Positions 60,384-64,000 of a stretch of 64,000 bases of DNA are shown here, piece by piece. The stretch lies in assembly GCF_040930455.2 (NCBI RefSeq), contig NZ_CP170494.1, one strand, 5' to 3'. Numbering within the stretch: the stretch's first letter is position 1; each line of letters starts with the position of its first letter. Both the position numbers and the translations under genes were made by a program. The DNA is from Neopusillimonas maritima (GTDB lineage: Bacteria > Pseudomonadota > Gammaproteobacteria > Burkholderiales > Burkholderiaceae_B). The notes under the pieces were generated by a model. The model was not told the DNA's origin. It was given only the letters and a program-made list of their open reading frames with translations, and did not search any database.

Positions 60384-61646
60384 ATGAAAGTCATTATCGT
60401 TGGAGCTGGGATCGGTGGATTATCGACAGCCCTCGCGCTGCATCGCCAAGGCGTAGATTGCGAAATTTATGAGAAGGTTCCGACCCTGTTGCAACAGGGC
60501 GTAGGCCTGATGCTGCTTCCACATGCATCCAAGGTAATGGAGGAACTGGGTGTATTGCCCGCACTGGATGAGGTAGGTGTGCGTATCGAGCACACTTATT
60601 TTCGTACGCGACATGGGCAAAATGTATGGGACGAGCCCCGCGGGCTGGCGGCAGGTTACGACGTGCCACAATTTGCTCTTCATCGCGGATACCTTCAGCG
60701 TGTTCTGGTAGATGCGGTCGAGGAACGCCTACCGGGCGCACTGCATCTTGATGCTGCATTCGAAAACGTGGAAGAGACCGCCGACGGGGTCGTTGCGCAA
60801 TTCCGCCGTGCTGATGGCAGCATCATCAAAGCCAACGCAGACGCCTTGATCGGCGCAGACGGCATTCACTCTGCTGTAAGGCATCATTTCTACCCAGAAG
60901 AAGGTACGCCGCGCTGGAGCGGCCTGATGCTGTGGCGCGGCTCGGCGGAATGGCCCACCTTCCTGGACGGCCGTACTTACTTGAACACGGGAGGTATGGA
61001 TGCCAAGTTTGTGTGCTACCCGATGGCATCGGGATCGAAACCCGGCATACAACTGACAAACTGGGCCACCGTCGTACGTCGGGCAGAGCCCGGCGGGCCG
61101 CCTCCTGCTCGCGAAGAATGGGATCGGCAAGCGCGCCTGGCCGACGTTCAAGAGCTTCTGAAAGTGTTTACGATTCCCGAAGTGGATATCGAAGCGCTGG
61201 TGGCCGCCACGCCCATGTTCTGGGAATTCCCCATGTGCGATCGCGACCCGCTCCCGCGCTGGAGTTTCGGCCGTGTCACACTGATGGGCGATGCAGCGCA
61301 TTCCATGTATCCATTTGGCGCGAACGGCGCAGCGCAAGCCATTCTCGACAGCAAAGTGCTCTCGGAATGGTTAAGCAAGGAATCGTCTGTGGCCAAGGCG
61401 TTCAAAGGTTACGAAAACGAGCGCTTGCCGATCGTCAATGAAATTGTAGCGACCAACCGCAGCGGTGGACCCGAGCATGTCATCAACGCGGTAGAAAAGC
61501 TCTCTCCAGAACCTTTTAATGATCTTGAGGCCATTCTGCCGTTTGCCGAACGAAAAGCCATTGTGCATGGTTATGCCAAGCTGGCTGGATTTTCGAACGA
61601 ACAAGTGGCGGCCGGATCCTCATCGGGTTCGGGGAAAACACACTAG
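60384..61646 (+). CDS. FAD-dependent aromatic hydroxylase (salicylate/6-hydroxynicotinate type)
   Basis: A 420-residue single-component group A flavin monooxygenase. FAD site VGAGIGGLSTALAL at residues 6-19; DG motif IGADGIHSAVR; GD motif LMGDAAHSMYPFGANGA. It uses NAD(P)H to hydroxylate an aromatic ring, often with decarboxylation. The closest groups are salicylate 1-hydroxylase, 6-hydroxynicotinate 3-monooxygenase and 3-hydroxybenzoate 6-hydroxylase; these cannot be separated by eye. It has its own promoter and operator. Confidence 0.87.
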   Translation: MKVIIVGAGIGGLSTALALHRQGVDCEIYEKVPTLLQQGVGLMLLPHASKVMEELGVLPALDEVGVRIEHTYFRTRHGQNVWDEPRGLAAGYDVPQFALHRGYLQRVLVDAVEERLPGALHLDAAFENVEETADGVVAQFRRADGSIIKANADALIGADGIHSAVRHHFYPEEGTPRWSGLMLWRGSAEWPTFLDGRTYLNTGGMDAKFVCYPMASGSKPGIQLTNWATVVRRAEPGGPPPAREEWDRQARLADVQELLKVFTIPEVDIEALVAATPMFWEFPMCDRDPLPRWSFGRVTLMGDAAHSMYPFGANGAAQAILDSKVLSEWLSKESSVAKAFKGYENERLPIVNEIVATNRSGGPEHVINAVEKLSPEPFNDLEAILPFAERKAIVHGYAKLAGFSNEQVAAGSSSGSGKTH

Positions 61647-61677
61647 CGCCACAATTAAACACAGTGCAACTGCGACT

Positions 61678-62145
61678 TCATGATTTACCCCCGGAAGATT
61701 GAATAGCACTGTCCACGCGCGACTTCAGCTCAGCCCCCGCAAAGCCAGTCAGATCTCCCACAGCACTGGCATGCAGCAATTTCTTGGCAGCCACGTCCAG
61801 ACAAGATCGAAGCTCACCCAGCATAGGACTCGTAACAATTAACACTATAGATGTGCAAAGTTTCTGCGCAACGCCGTCATTAATATAGCTTGCAATTTGC
61901 CTGGCGAAAGCGGCGCGCTCTTTCGCATGCGTCTCTGTATGCGGTTCAAATTGCGTACCCGCATGAGCAGTGCGTCCATGCCCTTTACCTGCGGCTCCTG
62001 TTAAATCACCTTCACGGGCCTTATCAGAAAGACGTTGATGCCGATGAGTGAAATCAGCCAGTTGAGTAAGAGAGTGATTAGAGCCAGCACGCTCAAAACA
62101 ATAAGCGCGTTCAGAATTAGCGATCAAAACCCAGGTCTTTTCCAT
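61678..62145 (-). CDS. Host attachment family protein
   Basis: A 155-residue protein starting WVLIANSERAYCFER and containing the long charged middle (THRHQRLSDKAREGDLTG, then THAKERAAFARQIASY) and the closing IVTSPMLGELRSCLD typical of the proteobacterial 'required for attachment to host cells' family, which has an eRF1-like fold. Function in free-living species is unclear. The gap to the next gene (62146-62448) holds only an AAGGAGG ribosome site at its end. Confidence 0.83.
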   Translation of the reverse strand: MEKTWVLIANSERAYCFERAGSNHSLTQLADFTHRHQRLSDKAREGDLTGAAGKGHGRTAHAGTQFEPHTETHAKERAAFARQIASYINDGVAQKLCTSIVLIVTSPMLGELRSCLDVAAKKLLHASAVGDLTGFAGAELKSRVDSAIQSSGGKS

Positions 62146-62448
62146 TTTGGCTGACCCCGATGTGAATGGTTGTGTTTTCAGCAGGCCCCCTTTCTATGGC
62201 CCACACTTTGCATGACCACTGTAATCGCGAACCTTTCTTCCAAACACTTAGCTAATTGGCGTAATCCGCGCTAGAGCGATCAAACTCGGCTGGGACTTAG
62301 TAGCTACGATTTGTACCATCGACATCCGAGAAAGCTAGACCATTCTCCTTTTTCCCTTTCCAATATGGATACGCTGTCGTTCAAGGCATGGGAGCAGTCA
62401 CCTTTCGGGCCAGGAAAGCATTGTCATTAAACTAAGGAGGCGATCAAA

Positions 62449-62997
62449 ATGAAAACGGAACGCGAATTCGCTGAGCGATGGTTTGGCCGCAATGACGAGG
62501 CGCTTACAGATGCTCAACGACGAGTAATGAAAAGCACGGTCGAGCGACAACCGGTCACGCGAAACACCATTGAGGTTTACGAAGAGCACCTGACGTTTGG
62601 TGAAAAACTGTCGGACGTCATGGCAAGCATTGGCGGATCATGGCGCTTTATCATTGGATTCTGCGTCTTCCTGTGCCTATGGACTGTTGGGAATTTGTGG
62701 ATGGGCACCAATGCTTATGATCCATACCCGTTTATTTTTCTTAATTTAGTGATGTCGATGCTGGCGGCCATCCAGGCGCCAATCATCATGATGGCTCAGA
62801 ACCGTCAGTTACACCATGATCGCATCGATGCCGGCCATGACTACGAAATCAACCTGAAGGCGGAAATCGAGATCATGGCACTACACGATAAGCTTGACCA
62901 ATTGCGAAACGATCAATTGGTTACGATTCTGAGCCGCATTGAAGCGTTAAGCGAAGACATCCGACGTATAGATCAGAGTCCGAGTAAGCGCGAATAG
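62449..62997 (+). CDS. DUF1003 family membrane protein
   Basis: A 182-residue protein with a hydrophilic N-terminus, two hydrophobic helices (WRFIIGFCVFLCLWTVGNLW and a second PFIFLNLVMSMLAAIQAPII) and a C-terminal helical part with HDRIDAGHDYEINLKAEIEI, the DUF1003 signature. Role unknown; relatives are often cyclic- or stress-associated inner-membrane proteins. The AAGGAGG before the ATG is close to the perfect ribosome site. Confidence 0.85.
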   Translation: MKTEREFAERWFGRNDEALTDAQRRVMKSTVERQPVTRNTIEVYEEHLTFGEKLSDVMASIGGSWRFIIGFCVFLCLWTVGNLWMGTNAYDPYPFIFLNLVMSMLAAIQAPIIMMAQNRQLHHDRIDAGHDYEINLKAEIEIMALHDKLDQLRNDQLVTILSRIEALSEDIRRIDQSPSKRE

Positions 62998-63082
62998 CGC
63001 TACCCATTACTAAAGCTACTTTTTCCGCTACCCATGCCATGCGATTCTCCTTAGAATAGGTGATAGCAAAAAGGAGCCACCC

Positions 63083-63385
63083 ATGAAAATTCTGCAAGTC
63101 GACTTCCCCTCACCCGGCCCATTTGGCGCTGAAATGACTGAAATGATGCAAGGGCTGGCTGAAAGTATTGCCAAAGAACCCGGCCTGATCTGGAAACTTT
63201 GGACTGAAAACGCGGAAACCGGCGAAGCAGGTGGTATCTACTGCTTCGAGAACCTCGAAACCCTTAACGCCTACAAAGAAATGCATGCAGCACGGCTGGA
63301 AAAAATGGGCGTGCGCGACCTGCGCTTCAAAATTTTCGATGCAAATGTGGCGCTTTCCAAAATCGACCGCTTTCCGGGGTTGTGA
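63083..63385 (+). CDS. YdhR-family monooxygenase-like protein
   Basis: A 100-residue ferredoxin-like-fold protein: KILQVDFPSPGPFGAEMTEMM, EPGLIWKLWTENAETGEAGGIYCF, then a short helix and a closing IFDANVALSKIDRFPGL. YdhR (E. coli) has a similar size and fold, but no confirmed reaction. AAAGGAG precedes the ATG. Confidence 0.85.
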   Translation: MKILQVDFPSPGPFGAEMTEMMQGLAESIAKEPGLIWKLWTENAETGEAGGIYCFENLETLNAYKEMHAARLEKMGVRDLRFKIFDANVALSKIDRFPGL

Positions 63386-63490
63386 GTACATCATATACCA
63401 AGTTCTCGCAGCCTTAAGCCCCTACGAACACCTTTCTTGGATAAGCGCTGCAGCGCCCGAGCCACCTAATCTTGAGAAGTTTAGGTCTGG

Positions 63491-63931
63491 TCAGCGACGT
63501 TTGATTTCTTCAATATCCTTATCGCGCAGGCCCTCCAACTCTGGGACCAGCGCCACATTCTCTTGTTCTGCCGCATCATTCCGTGAGGAAATGGCAGTAG
63601 CAGGTTCAGAGTCGGATAAGTTAAAGGCGATATGCGGCACACCTGGAGGAATAAAACAGAAGGTACCCGACTCTATCAGGCAGTAATCCTCTAATTGGGC
63701 GCCATGATAGAGCCCGATTCGGCCCGATATGCCATAAATAGCCGTTTCGAAATCGCGGTGATAATGCACTTTGGCTTTGCCACCGGGGCCAAAGGCTGTC
63801 AGGTTCATAGCGATGCCAGTGGAACCTGCGCTGTTCCCCGTAATTCCCACATACTGCGGAACACCCTGCACAGCGGCATCGGTGTTGTCAGAATGTAAGG
63901 TCACAACTTTTCGCATAGCGGTATTACTCAC
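63491..63931 (-). CDS. Cupin-domain protein
   Basis: A 146-residue single cupin. The metal motif is KVHYHRDFETAIYG (two His, one Glu), and the second cupin motif is FIPPGVPHIAFNL (His). The C-terminal tail is helical and charged. It starts at GTG 63931 with AGGAG nine bases upstream. The function could be an oxygenase, isomerase or sensor; there is no clear neighbour partner. Confidence 0.82.
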   Translation of the reverse strand: MSNTAMRKVVTLHSDNTDAAVQGVPQYVGITGNSAGSTGIAMNLTAFGPGGKAKVHYHRDFETAIYGISGRIGLYHGAQLEDYCLIESGTFCFIPPGVPHIAFNLSDSEPATAISSRNDAAEQENVALVPELEGLRDKDIEEIKRR

Positions 63932-63953
63932 GGTTCATACTCCTAATTTAAGA

Positions 63954-64000
63954 TTAGGCCTTGGCCGGAATCGGCGCGGCATTCCAAAAGAAAACTCGAC
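63954..64000 (-). CDS. Possible 3' end of a gene running off the right edge
   Basis: On the minus strand one frame reads ...RVFFWNAAPIPAKA and stops with TAA at 63956-63954. It is on the same strand as the cupin gene and only 22 bases before it. With about 15 codons visible it cannot be identified or confirmed. Confidence 0.3.
   Translation of the reverse strand, partial: RVFFWNAAPIPAKA

Noticed and set aside
1..64000. tRNA, rRNA, CRISPR array, insertion sequence or phage genes
   Set aside because: No cloverleaf, regular repeats, transposase or integrase motif noticed on either strand; a dedicated search was not possible.

Overview
The window looks like a chromosomal stretch of a metabolically versatile betaproteobacterium, probably Burkholderiales/Alcaligenaceae. 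This is inferred from gene content: many solute-binding-protein transporters, Rieske oxygenase clusters, a nitrate reductase fused to a CysJ-like flavoprotein, moderate-to-high GC and dense operons with 1-11 base overlaps. No rRNA, tRNA, CRISPR, insertion sequence or prophage gene was seen.

Layout. 1-388: edge of an NTP/NDP-exchange-like MFS transporter. 489-6913 (minus): one catabolic operon reading livK-livH-livM-livG-livF, Rieske oxygenase, enol-lactonase-like hydrolase, with a divergent GntR/FCD regulator (7122-7874) and two identical ATGTATACAT palindromes between them. 8057-11401: MgtC, MOSC, fasciclin and short MetE-like genes. 11540-16970: YtcJ-like amidohydrolase, then a TRAP transporter dctPQM with an SDR lacking the usual Tyr/Lys. 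17026-19883: secreted esterase, glycine-zipper lipoprotein plus EF-hand pair, BASS transporter. 19889-27188 (minus): livHMGF, flavin monooxygenase, Rid-family protein, DUF1028 and ArgE-like deacylase, apparently one operon, with a divergent binding protein (27395-28546). 28790-41712: the nitrate assimilation locus. 41963-46583: a benABD-like dioxygenase cluster with an isochorismatase-fold protein and an AraC regulator. 46637-50534: MscS channel, acylphosphatase and a Cys-N-terminal amide hydrolase. 50849-55474: second TRAP transporter with IclR and LysR regulators. 55572-61646: YeiH exporter, VOC protein, second two-subunit Rieske oxygenase, TSUP exporter, CHMI-like isomerase and FAD monooxygenase. 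61678-64000: small general genes.

How it works together. The best-resolved system is nitrate assimilation. A NIT-ANTAR antiterminator (NasR type) precedes nirB-nirD-cobA-cysG', which faces an operon of narK and a nasA-cysJ fusion. Both operons start with a close match to a sigma-54 promoter, have NtrC-like GCAC-N7-GTGC sites upstream, and carry a factor-independent terminator in the leader before the first gene. This implies two-layer control: NtrC/sigma-54 for nitrogen limitation and NasR antitermination for nitrate or nitrite. The siroheme gene cysG' has only a remnant of its methyltransferase domain, and a complete separate cobA lies just before it.

The rest is a set of uptake-plus-catabolism modules, each with its own importer, two or three oxygenases or hydrolases, and usually a divergent regulator. 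The oxygenases have no reductase or ferredoxin gene in the window, so their electron donors must be elsewhere. The least familiar module is the livHMGF/FMO/Rid/DUF1028/ArgE operon.
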